Shown here piece after piece: positions 54,320 to 64,000 of a DNA stretch of 64,000 nucleotides (position 1 is its first letter; every line of letters begins with the position of its first letter). The stretch is from positions 496,001 through 560,000 of the forward strand of contig JAWZYU010000059.1 in NCBI GenBank assembly GCA_038380435.1, given 5' to 3'. Below the pieces are notes generated by a model, which worked only from the letters and a program-made list of their open reading frames with translations, did not search any database and was not told where the DNA came from. The translations under genes and the position numbers were made by a program. Source of the DNA: Ryuthela nishihirai (lineage: Eukaryota; Arthropoda; Arachnida; Araneae; Heptathelidae).

Positions 54320-54860
54320 CAACATTCCCCATGTCACAAGACTTCATTTGATACGCAACGTGTTACGTTCTGCGCTCGCTTTCCGAAGACATAGCTGAAC
54401 ACTAGCTTTCATATTTTCGCTTTTGTAGGGGGGGAACAAAAGCACGGTGGATAGATTATTGTATTCTTTAACACTCCACGTATCATGAGCTCTAATTTGA
54501 AGCATAGTTTGTTACTTTCGCGACTCGCTTTCTAGAGATATAGAGGAACCATCGTTTAGATTAGTATACTTTTTAGGGGAGGATGCAAACATAGAAGTAA
54601 TTTTTTCACATCCTATGACACTTCACGCATCACACGCTTTCATTTGATGCATTGCTCTTTACTTACGTCACTCACGTTCTGGAGATATAGCAGAACAATT
54701 GTTTCCGCAATTCTTTTTTTTAAGGTGGTGGTGGCGGGGAGAAAGCATGGGGATCACCTTTTTTTTAAGTTTATATTATGACCAGCGTCACAGTCTTTCA
54801 TTTCACATATAAATTATTATGTTTGTCTGTCTCGTCGGAAAGATATGGTGGAAGAACTGT
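54320..54860 (+). repeat. Divergent tandem array R3, ~145 bp units
   Basis: Four units with anchors atgtcacaagacttcatttg (54331), cgtatcatgagctctaattt (54479), cacgcatcacacgctttcat (54624) and agcgtcacagtctttcattt (54784). Each is followed by a tactttcgcgactcgctttc-type block, gagatatag and a purine-rich ggggagaaag-type block. Same family as 49716-50150. Confidence 0.78.
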
Positions 54861-54879
54861 TTTGACAAATCTGCAAACC

Positions 54880-57540
54880 GATAAACTGACAAACCGACAC
54901 AGGACGAGAGAAAAGCAATAGAGAAATAACTAAAAACAAAGATATTAGCCTTTATATTCTCATTAGTACACGTTTATGTCTTGATTAATTTTAAATCTTT
55001 GTAATCTTATAATGGCTAGAATAATATTTAAAAAACAGTCAAAAATGTTTTATTTATTATTTTTTACGGAAAGGTCACCTAAAGGTTTGGCGCAGCTAAT
55101 GATTTCACACCAGCACTCGTCCTGAAATTACAATTTCGTCGATTATTGTTTTAGACTGACAAGAGACTGGCGGATCCACGTGGGAGGGGGCATCGCCCCG
55201 ATCGCATCCCCCCACTCTAGAGCCCCAAGGAGAATGGGATAAAAACTGATTCCCATTTTAGAATCTATTGAATGCATTATGTTTATGCTTGTGGGTGCAT
55301 AAAACTTCGATTAGACAAGTTAAAACATCTCAGGATTATCGCACTAAAAATCAAACTATTATATATTCTGGAATAGCAGCAGGGGAAATTGTCAACTTAA
55401 AACGAAAACATGCATTTCAAAGGAAATAGAAAAAAAAAACTACTTTTAAGGATTCAAAGGAAATATTTTTATTAGAAACTAAAATATACATTTTTAATTA
55501 GAATTTGGACTTCGTGGTCTACCTGGTCTAGTGTTAGTGTACGTAACTGCTAAAATCAGCTAGTATGTCATATGAGAAGCCTAATTTCATTTTTTCCAAT
55601 AAAAACTTCATGACGTTCACATTTCACCATCAAAATTTCATATTTCTATCATTAATATTATATCGTTGAATTTCTATCATTAATATTATATCGTATATAT
55701 CGTAGATACTAGATTATATCCGTCCTTTTGTGCAGGGAAGTACCATCTTTCTCGTTTTAAAAAAATGTAAAATATTTGATACGCATCAAAATGTGTTTAT
55801 CGAATAACTGGAAGAAAGGAGCCAGATTCAGTACATTTTTGAGTCGCAGATGGAGTGGGCCTGCTTTAGGTGGTCAGCATATCGGTTCGTATTGTTCATA
55901 ATCAATCCATGCATATTTTCACTCCACAAAAATTTTAAATTCCAAAGGCTTCCGATCCTACGGAAAGATTATGAACTAGTCCATATAAAATTTCATGAGC
56001 CATCCACGTCATTAGTGATTTGGTTGGACCATGAAATGACATTATAATCACTTCCTCTATAAACATATTATAGGGTTGAAAAATCTTTCCTGTTCACCAT
56101 TCAGTGGAGCTGAATATTCTTCTTCGACTGCAATAGAAAACTCTTTCTCATCTTCAGAAAATTTGAATTTGTTGATTTCTTCTTGCATCTTTAATGCATC
56201 TGGAAGGAATGATATAGATAAATATGATGACACAATTTCTTCTGTTGGTAACAAAATCAGATATCAGATTGATAATCATAGATGTATTGGAGATGAATAT
56301 GTGTAAATGAAACTTTCAATGTACGTTTTATTCATAACAAGAATTTGTTTTGGTACCAATACCCATTTTTCCCTAGGTTGTTGATCTCGATTTCTATTTA
56401 TATGGTGATATCCCGGAACTTATCTGCGGTGTAAGGAACCTATCTTCCGTCTAATTCGAAGGATCGTATTTTATTAAATTGCTTTTGTGTCAAAAAAAAT
56501 TTTCGAAAAGGAATAGAGTGTTTTTCGGCCAAAAGGCCTAGAAAAAGTTGGGAAATCCGTTTCTTCGCCAGAAGACCTCTAAACTAGAAAAGAAACTCTA
56601 CCTTGTATAGTTTTCAAGGCAATACATTAGAAAAATGCCTTTTTTTCATTCCTGAAAGTGCCACTGTAGGCATTTAGTGTATTGAATACTCTGTCATTAA
56701 TTATAAGCGGCTTACGTTAGAAGCCATGGACCTAGATACTCTATATTCCGTTCTTGTCACAAGTGCTTGATTAAACATATGTCTAAAATTACCTTAACAG
56801 ATAATAAAATTTAGACTGGCAGTTGTTTTCACTCTCCAGTTTATTTCCTCTTAATAAAATATTTTATACTATTTAAGGGAAAAATCTAGAGTTTAGTCAA
56901 AGTGAAAAACAAACCACCATTACTTTTCAGTACTTTCATTAAAGATATCATCGAAGAAATCAAGTCACTGCTAATCGTACTTATACCTGATAACCCGTAT
57001 TGATAATACTTAGTACGCTTAATAGAAACAACTTCAAACCGGATACAAGTAATATTTGTGGAATGCAAAATTTGATATTCGCGTTTTTAGATCATTTCTG
57101 AAGCAAATATTTAATAATCTATCCATCACTTGAAATTATTGGATACATTGTCCGTTATGACCAATATTTGAAATCGATTTGGACCAAGCTGACCAATGGA
57201 CTGTACCATATTCGAGCAAACATTCGTAGGAGAGATATGACTCATGAAATGTTCCCATAATCAAAATCACGTGAATTGTCATCGGGGTGACTGAAGATAA
57301 TTAATGAGAAACATTCTGTCAGAAATGAAGATATCCATCAACAGATTTCCGCAGTAATAGTAATATGCTGATGCATCTCACCTTCTATTGAGTTAAGGTT
57401 CTAGAAATATCCACGTTGCTGAAGGATGGAATTATACTATTTTACAGAAACATATTACAATGGTCAATATTTGTTGACATGTGCATAACTTTAATAAATA
57501 CGCTTATTCATAAAATTCCTTATGAACCAATGAATGTAAG
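54880..57540. other. AT-rich DNA, no gene seen
   Basis: Mostly unique-looking. 55588-55675 repeats at 60196-60278. A 65-residue reverse frame at 56057-56254 (SEDEKEFSIAVEEEYSAPLN) has acidic content but no motif I can name. ctggcggatccacgtgggag near 55165 looks like a transposon edge, but I could not find its partner. Confidence 0.5.
55588..55675 (+). repeat. 88 bp dispersed repeat, copy 1
   Basis: ttcattttttccaataaaaa, cttcatgacgttcacatttc, accatcaaaatttcatattt and ctatcattaatattatatcg match 60196-60278 almost exactly. The last 25 bp (tttctatcattaatattatatcg) is duplicated in tandem here. Confidence 0.88.
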
Positions 57541-57549
57541 AGAGGCATT

Positions 57550-57880
57550 TAAAAAGTTTTTGACAGGCATCTCCAGAACAAAATGATTGCACTTACCTCT
57601 AGAAATCATTCACTGTCTTTCAATCTACTCCCCTCCAGCATCTATGCCAAGCTACAGATGTCTACGCGAATTCTGGAACGCTTGCTGTACCCATGTTGCG
57701 GAATACTCCGCAACTCTGAATGAACGCAATTTGCAAAGTCGTGCACCCTTGAGGAAGGCTTCCCAGCAAGTTTCTTATTAATGTTTCGAAACAACCAAAA
57801 CTCATATGATGCAAATCGCGTGAATATGCAGGATGGGCTAGATTATGAGTTTCTCCCACTCAAGATAGGACATAACTTTC
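57550..57880 (-). pseudogene. Mariner-type transposase C-terminal relic
   Basis: Minus-strand reading gives LAHPAYSRDL (usual mariner HPPYSPDLxPCD block), FGCFETLIRNLLG where FLFPxLKxxLGG is typical, and IDAGGE near 57640, which closes many mariner enzymes. In the expected position SPDL is SRDL. Rest of the element not seen. Confidence 0.6.
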
Positions 57881-57899
57881 CAGAACGGTCGGTACAAAA

Positions 57900-59080
57900 A
57901 GAAACACTCTTAACGATAAGGAATACTTTTTTTATTATAATAATTCATAATTAATTACATAAAGACATTTTTATCCTGAATAATAATTAGGAGTTAATGG
58001 AATTAACTACATTCGTAACGTAGTTTTGATTTTACTGGTGGTGGACCTATGCGCGAATTTCAGTTATGAGTTAAAGAACACTAGAGCTCATATACTATAG
58101 TGAATTTGCGTGAATACTTCAATTTCTCAATACTTTGTAATGCTATTTTTACCATACTTAAAGTAAAAAATCTATGGGAACGTCTGGAACAACGCCTCAG
58201 GCAGCGTTTCCAAGCTGCATCGAAAAAGCAGGAATTGATCTCGTTTCTTGTTTCTAGCGTCGTATCCCTCCTCCTGACTTTCAGATACTGGTAGACATTA
58301 TGGCACCCGCATACAGGCTGTACTGAACTCACGTGGCAGCCCAATACCATATTAGTGATTTTAAGTTGTTGTTTCAATTTACCTGCCCTTTTGCAGGAGG
58401 TGGCGTTCTTCATCAACCCTCCGTATATCGCGTTGGGCCTCACAGACCCAGATGATTTTGTACCTTAAATTCCCTTAACCGACGCTAGCTAGGACCCATT
58501 CTTTCTCAGTACCTTTCAGCGCTATCCTTTACTATATTTTCCGGCAATTTCGCGTAGATCATCTCATTAGTTGCTTGATAGAACACATAATTGTAACGAA
58601 TGGTCTCCCAGACGCAGCTCCATCAACCGTGTAACTCTTTCGGGATATCATATGTATTTCAATATCTCCCGTTAAGCAAAACGAAAAAAGAAAGAAATAT
58701 TTTTTCTACACTGAATAAAGTTAAAACTAGAAGAACGCATATCGCCTCTAGCGCATTGAGAATCTCGTTTTGAAAGAGAATGAAGTTTTTTCTTTATTTA
58801 CTGTTTCATTCCTTAAAAGTTTTAATTTGAGTTATCGGATTATCGGAAAATTTCAGATAATATTTTATTAGTAATTATCCAACAAAAAAGTATTCGACTT
58901 TTATTTCCTAAATTTTAAAAGTTGCATTTCCACACCTCTCTCAGAAAAGTGTGAAGATTATTGCTCTCAATGAAATATCCCTTAAAACCAACCATTAATT
59001 TTTGAACCTTTATCCTACACATGTTATAGTAAAACACGTTAACAGATCTACTACTTCATATTTAATGATGTGTAAAGACC
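57900..59080. other. AT-rich DNA, no gene seen
   Basis: A 120-residue reverse frame at 58081-58443 lies in slightly GC-richer sequence but has no recognisable motif, splice context or repeat partner. Confidence 0.5.
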
Positions 59081-59082
59081 CT

Positions 59083-59325
59083 GGCCGAGTGGTTAGCGCG
59101 CTTGGCTACTGATCCTAAGAGACCCCGGATTCGAGCCCTGGAAGTGGTTAGCGCGCTTGGCTACTGATCTTAAGAGACCTACGTTCGAGCATTGGATAAG
59201 GCATGGACGTTTGTGTTGTTTTTCTGCTGAAGTCATACCATTCTCACAGACCTTCTATGGCATATAAACCGTCAGACCTCTGTGGCAAGCATCTGCTTCA
59301 GGGGGTATTTATTTTTTTAATAAAT
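59083..59325 (+). mobile_element. SINE-B with a duplicated tRNA head
   Basis: tggccgagtggttagcgcgc...ctactgatcctaagagaccc...attcgagccctgg is followed at once by agtggttagcgcgcttggct...ctactgatcttaagagacct...gttcgagcattgg. The single body (ggcatggacgtttgtgttgt, catataaaccgtcagacctc) and tail cttcagggggtatttatttt come after. Two heads therefore share one body. Confidence 0.9.
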
Positions 59326-59329
59326 ATAT

Positions 59330-60195
59330 ACATTTTTCTGACATATAAACGCGCTACAATGAACTTCTGGTGTGATGTATCGTTTTGAAGCTCGCTTATG
59401 TTTCAGCGTGCGAATTACATCACCAACGACTTCGAAATTTGGTTCAACTTAAAAAGAAAAGGATATTCAGTTGTTTTTTCGGTGAATTGGAGAGAAGTAA
59501 AAAAAGTTGATTTGGTGTTGTGCGAGATTATTCGTCTTAGATGTAGTTTTACAATTACTATTGTGTGTGTGTCTTGACGGAGATGTCATTTTCAATCAGT
59601 GTCCAATAGTGATTTGATTGTATTCAAGAATAGAAAAGGTGTGGCCTCACAGAGAAAATCCATTTTCTAGAACGGTGGTGTTCTTTCATACAAAGTTGTG
59701 CTACTACAGAACAGAAGGCAGAGGTGGTATAAATAAGACATAAGGTCGTGTTATAATTTAAAGAAAATACTTTTTACTCTTGCAAACAGAGTAAAGCAGT
59801 TCTTATTAATAATTGATTTATGTAACCTGTTGTTGAATATTTGGTAATGTGCTAAGTATAAATTTATTTGATAATGTGCTGTCTACTCAATTCAGATAGT
59901 TTGATTCTTAAAACTTGTTAATTTGAATGTCAAATTAAGGATATTTGAATGATTTGCATTTGTCAATGGAAGATAGTGAATAATTAGTCATAAACATATT
60001 TAGTTCAATATTCAAATTTCCACACTTCTTGTATAAATAATTATTAAATACTACTATATTTTTGAATTTACTCTCAGTTTTCATTCTTTTAATGTATAAC
60101 AATAAATTTAAACTACCAAATATTTGTAAAATGCGAATTATAATATTTCATTATTACCAATCAAACTAAAAAAGAGATTTGTATTTATCATTTTC
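59330..60195. other. AT-rich DNA, no gene seen
   Basis: No long frame or shared repeat identified. Confidence 0.5.
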
Positions 60196-60278
60196 ATTTT
60201 CTCCAATAAAAACTTCATGACGTTCACATTTCACCATCAAAATTTCATATTTCTATCATTAATATTACATCGTTGAAA
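60196..60278 (+). repeat. 88 bp dispersed repeat, copy 2
   Basis: Matches 55588-55675 over its length with about two changes (cattttctcc, tattacatcg). The flanks are unrelated, which suggests a small mobile or duplicated segment. Confidence 0.85.
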
Positions 60279-60304
60279 TATTCATTTGAAATTTTGGAAT
60301 TTCA

Positions 60305-60560
60305 AACTTTTTCACCGTTAGAGGGCGCAGTTATAGAGTTAGAAAGATTCCGAAAGTGGGAATCATAATATTTTATCTATTCCTATATAACCGATACTTT
60401 TATATAACTATATTATTCCTATATAACCGATATTTTTACTTTTTCCAATTTACTTTTTCCACCGTTAGAGGGCATAATTATAATTTTAGAGAGATTCGAA
60501 AAGTGCCTATTGTAATATTTCATCGATACTTATCCAATATAAAAGGTATTTTTAATTTTT
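60305..60560 (+). repeat. Two diverged ~145 bp tandem units
   Basis: ttttcaccgttagagggcgc with agttagaaagattccgaaag is followed by ttttccaccgttagagggca with tttagagagattcgaaaagt. Both carry aatatt and cctatataaccgata/cttatccaatata blocks. tattcctatataaccgatac is also locally duplicated in the first unit. Confidence 0.78.
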
Positions 60561-60989
60561 CTTTGTAAATAAAAGAAGTTTCATGTTTAGAGACAGACAG
60601 ACGGAAGAAAAGCGAAATTATTATCTCGTTTTCAAAAAAAAGGAGCTGATAAAGGAAAGTGGCAGTGCATGGAACAAACAGAAATTATTCTATATCACTC
60701 TGTTCCTTTTCAAACTTTATTTGCATAGAGTTAAAAAATTTCCGTACCTACCACTATTAGAAATACATATAAATATTTAAGAAATTTGCAAACAATTAAA
60801 CTACCAGTATTCTTATGTAATAAACTAATATTAGTAATTTGATTTCCGTTTAATCGAAACGGATTTTCTTTTGCGACTTCAAACTTAACGTGATGGATGA
60901 ATCTTTCTAGAAGCATCCGAAAATATTTAATGTAATATATAGTGAAAGCTTAAAAGCAATTTTTTCCTCTAAGATTCTCAATATGAAGT

Positions 60990-61145
60990 AAGCGTACCCT
61001 TTTTTACGCGGTAAAATTTTTTTGGGTACGCCGTGAGAGCTCAGAAGTCGCTAGACATATGTTATATGTATATATGTTTTATTCGCATTGTTATACTATA
61101 ACTATAGTTTTATCTATCTATACAAGGGGTACGCCAGTTACATAC
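60990..61145. mobile_element. hAT-type element, truncated
   Basis: gggtacgccgtgagagctca, gaagtcgctag and tttatctatctatacaaggg match the elements at 6312 and 44999. The left terminus is worn and the right end is cut at gccagttacatac by repeat R2. Confidence 0.78.
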
Positions 61146-61470
61146 CAAGAACTAAACTGTAGTTAGCTAAATTTTTACTTAAATTGCCTAATAGCCTTGG
61201 ACGTGACCAGGTATCAAACCCCGGTGGAGACCTTAATCGGCAGGATAGGTCAGCTCAGCTTAATATTTTACCTAAATTTTAGTTTATATGTGTAGGATTC
61301 TAGAGATTTCACGCAGAGATCTCTACATATTTTCTGAATTGCAATCTTTCGATTGCAGATATATTGATCGTTATTTAATCTCTCTTTAAGATTAAATTTC
61401 TATTATTGTTCTGTTTTAACCACACATATTTATTTGTCAGTTTACAGCTTCCGTTGAACTTTTTGTTTCC
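61146..61470 (+). repeat. Interspersed repeat R2, copy 2
   Basis: Matches 39690-40030 and beyond: cttaaattgcctaatagc, ccaggtatcaaaccccggtg, gtgtaggattctagagattt and tctctacatattttctgaat. It interrupts a hAT-type copy, which gives a relative age and suggests R2 is itself mobile. Confidence 0.72.
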
Positions 61471-61579
61471 AAAACCGCTATTGTTATGATTGGGCAATAC
61501 ACGTTCGATTCTAACGGTCAATCTTTAACTCTCAGTTTTGATGGTCAAATATGCTGGCAACCGTCTTACTAATATGTGT

Positions 61580-61755
61580 AACATAATCACTAACCAAACT
61601 AAAGAGAAAAGGAGACAAAATGCACCCTTGTTGAACACCAGAAGCAATGTTAAACCAATTGCTACAAGCCTAACTAACTCACACACACGACTCAGTGTTA
61701 TAATAAAGAGCTTTCATTATGTTAACTAATTCGTCTTGTATGCCATGAGATCTCA
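61580..61755 (-). mobile_element. LINE fragment (reverse transcriptase region)
   Basis: Matches LINE copies A and B over ccaaactaaagagaaaagga, gttaaaccaattgctacaag and gactcagtgttataataaag, up to the gtatgccatgagatctca point. No coding capacity left. Confidence 0.8.
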
Positions 61756-61880
61756 CGAACTCAGGGCATACCAGACGAGTTATCACGGTATTACGGTATA
61801 TCATACGAGTTATCATGATCACATGGTATACCAAACGTTATCATGATCTCGTTGCATATCAGACGAGATAAATGAAATTT
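61756..61880 (+). repeat. ~31 bp tandem repeat seeded from the LINE
   Basis: Units cataccagacgagttatcac, tatatcatacgagttatcat, tataccaaacgttatcatga and catatcagacgagataaatg follow in series. The first unit resembles LINE sequence immediately before it (gtataccatctgatctcac in copy A). Confidence 0.7.
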
Positions 61881-62546
61881 TACGAGAGAGTTACTGGGTA
61901 ATAAATGGAGGTCTTCCTACAATCGCCGATAACTGCACTTAAAAGAACAACATTATTTTAAAAGAATTTCCAAAATTAGAATTAAGAATATTTTGTCTGT
62001 ATTCAGTAATGCATATTTTTATGAGCCAGACTTTTTATTTTCACAGTATACTTATTTTTGGTTATTCATTAGCCATTAATAAACCATTATATGCTTTAAT
62101 TTCTTTTACTCACAAACACATCATACTTCAAGCATTTGCAGAATTTCGATGGTTACTAAATAGACAACGTGGGCAGATGCTGATAAAGTTTTGCTAATGC
62201 AGATAAGACCTTGCGGATGCGAGTGTGGATAGCACTTTCTATCCTCGCAGAGCTCTATTTATAACATATATGTATATGTATTTGTTTTGCTCGAAATCGA
62301 CATTTGGACTAATGGTAATTTACTGATCCACTTTTTTGCGTCCTATAACGTTATGTATTGTTTAACATATTGCCTTAAAAGTTAGAATCTATTTTAACTG
62401 TATTTTAAAAGCAAATTTAGTGAAATGAATCGTGGCATTAATAAATAAATGAAAACTGACTAAAATAATTAAAGACATTAAGGACTAGAGAATATGACAA
62501 GAATCAACAGTGATAATAAAATTCTACATTTAATTTTAAAACATCA
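61881..62546. other. AT-rich DNA, no gene seen
   Basis: Includes a local echo gcagatgctgataaagttttgc / gcagataagaccttgcggatgc near 62170-62215, but nothing coding. Confidence 0.5.
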
Positions 62547-62609
62547 AATGAATGCACGAGGATAACCATTTGTATATTTTGCAAAAATGGTTATCCTCAT
62601 GCATTCATT
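62547..62609. repeat. Short near-perfect hairpin
   Basis: Arms 62547-62571 and 62585-62609 (core gaatgcacgaggataaccat against atggttatcctcatgcattc) pair over 25 bp with one mismatch across a 13 base loop. Size is like a small-RNA precursor or a minimal fold-back element. A sequence resembling its right arm lies at about 50866. Confidence 0.75.
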
Positions 62610-63114
62610 ATCGTCGATATTCTGCAAATGCTTCCAGTCTGAGAGTTTATAATAAATTCTGTTTTTCTTAAACTTTGGACGTATCATTTCAGATATTTCC
62701 GTAATATAACACTTACTTGTTGAATGCGGCATGCATGACTGTGGATTAAACGAAAGATTTTTCTTTTCCTTTTTATGTTTTATAAAATTAGCGGTAGTTC
62801 AGAGTAAAAATTTTTTTCACATGATTATTTTTCTTTTTGCTTTCCCGTAATTTATTTGATGGTTTCTCAGTTTATGTGTCACTTAAGCTTTCATTTGAAA
62901 GCTTGTGACGTCAGAAGTGTCAGACTACAAATTTCACCCATATGAAGTGGCAACTCGTGAGCTGGTGGGTGACAGTAAATTTATATGCCATCAACAACTT
63001 AGTTGAAAACATCGGATAAAGTAAAAATTCACTTGAGGAATACGAGATTTGAAACTAAATATAATAATTCAATTTATTTTTTATTTCCTCTAAATTTGAT
63101 ACCTACTAATCATT
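62610..63114. other. AT-rich DNA with one R3 motif
   Basis: gtcacttaagctttcatttg followed by aaagcttgtgac near 62880-62910 is a copy of the R3 motif and forms a small palindrome (aagctttcatttgaaagctt). No gene seen. Confidence 0.5.
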
Positions 63115-64000
63115 TTTTCTCTGCAGGAACATGGAACGTGAGGACATTGCAAAGAGATTATTCTCTTGATGTTCTCACGCAGGAATTCCAGCGCTTTAAC
63201 CGAGATATTCTACGCTTGCAAGAGACCAGATGACAGGTAAAGGTGAGATATTTAAAAATAACTTTAAATTTCTATTTACAGGGAGGGAGGGAGGATGGAA
63301 AGCATCACCAAGGCGTGGGTCTGTTTCTCATCACACACGCTAGTGATGCTCTTCTAGAATATGAATACATTAATGAACGGTTCCTTACAGCAAAATTTCA
63401 GACAAGCATTAAAGACTTGAATGTTATCTGCTGTTATGCCCCCACTGAGGATGCCAATGAGGATGAGAAGGATAGATTTTACGGACAACTTCAGGATATT
63501 TTGAATTTTGTCAAGAAAGAAGGTATTACCTAGGTGACTTCAATGCCAAAGTTTGTACTGACTCTAACCTTTGGGGAGGGGTGATACGCCCTTTTGGTAT
63601 TGGTAGCTGCAATGACAATGGACAACGTCTCTGACAGGTAAGTAAACTTAATGGTTTCAGAATAACTAACACTTGTTACAAACACCGTCACATACATAAG
63701 TACACATGGGTTTCACCTGATGGGCTGCATAAGAATATGATTGATTATATATTAATTAACAACAAATGGGCTAGTTCTGTTAGGAATACCAGATCATATA
63801 GGGGAGCTGAAATTGGATCTGACCATTACCTTGTTAAAAGTGTCTTGCAACTTAAACTTAAAAAGTGTTGTGCAAGGGTTAAAAAATTTGCTTTTAATAC
63901 TGAAGCTCTGAAAGACCCAATTATAGCCAATGGTTACCATGATAGGTTAATTAATCGTTATGACAGTCATGGTATGCTGACTACTGAAGTTGAAGAAGAA
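63115..64000 (+). pseudogene. LINE copy C, endonuclease part (cut by window end)
   Basis: Plus-strand reading gives TWNVRTLQRDYSLDVLTQEF and ILRLQETR (metal-binding Glu of AP-type endonucleases). NVICCYAPTEDANEDEKDRF and LGDFNAKVCTDSNLWGG follow, then NMIDYILIN and GSDHYLVK (catalytic Asp-His). All the expected motifs are present in order. A stop after ETR, a frameshift at GITYLGDFN and a stop after NGQRL break the frame. A diverged part of roughly 50 bp after ETR may be an insertion. The reverse transcriptase would follow beyond the window. Confidence 0.87.

Noticed and set aside
56057..56254. 65-residue acidic reverse frame with a possible splice acceptor (ttttgttaccaacag)
   Set aside because: One weak splice signal and an unremarkable acidic sequence are not enough to call an exon.
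58081..58443. 120-residue reverse frame
   Set aside because: No motif, no repeat partner and no acceptor or donor that I could support.

Overview
The window is eukaryotic, AT-rich and almost entirely repetitive. It has no operons, ribosome binding sites or dense coding. It holds tRNA-headed SINEs, an endonuclease-type LINE, one LTR retrotransposon and several DNA transposons (hAT, Tigger/pogo, Tc1/mariner). A mariner transposase of a type I know from arthropod genomes, plus the general repertoire, suggests an arthropod, possibly a chelicerate. This is inference; no host gene here fixes the species. I read it as intergenic or intronic DNA. The only candidate host coding piece is a C2H2 zinc-finger exon on the minus strand near 30.7-30.9 kb.

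Two SINE families are interspersed throughout. SINE-A is about 385 bp, has a tRNA-Met-like head, ends in gaggtaaaacaaccca, and shows 11-14 bp target duplications in several copies. SINE-B is about 190 bp, has a tRNA head beginning ggccgagtggttag, and ends gagggggtattta. Some copies are clean and young; others are badly decayed or locally rearranged (poly-C tandem array, double head, inverted twin pair, internal palindrome).

Region by region. 1-6 kb: SINE copies, a SINE-derived poly-C tandem array and a 479 bp tandem duplication. 6.3-8.6 kb: a nest in which a small hAT element received SINE-B and a 1.4 kb mariner, and SINE-A later landed at its right edge. 8.7-12.8 kb: a near full-length decayed LINE (copy A, minus strand). 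13.8-17.2 kb: a Tigger/pogo transposon with a broken transposase and two SINE-A insertions. 18.1-28.5 kb: LINE copy B, split by a 7.3 kb LTR retrotransposon (19790-27066) whose two 952 bp LTRs are nearly identical. That element has no recognisable pol, a 707-residue ORF with a CCHC zinc knuckle at its start, a repeated primer-binding-site leader, and a ~114 bp minisatellite.

28.5-43 kb: Tc1/mariner relics, a Polinton/Maverick-like endonuclease-VII-type fragment, two short hairpins, and a 790 bp segment bounded by perfect 24 bp inverted repeats. 43-50 kb: divergent tandem arrays, a hAT element whose 3' half has become a four-unit tandem, direct repeats, and a 560 bp fold-back element. 50-63 kb: mostly plain AT-rich DNA with SINEs, two mariner-type relics and repeat arrays. 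63.1 kb to the end: 5' part of LINE copy C (plus strand), cut by the window edge.

The elements interact by nesting and probably by trans-mobilisation. SINEs need a LINE, the LTR element appears to need a pol donor, and the short hAT and Tc1 derivatives need autonomous relatives.
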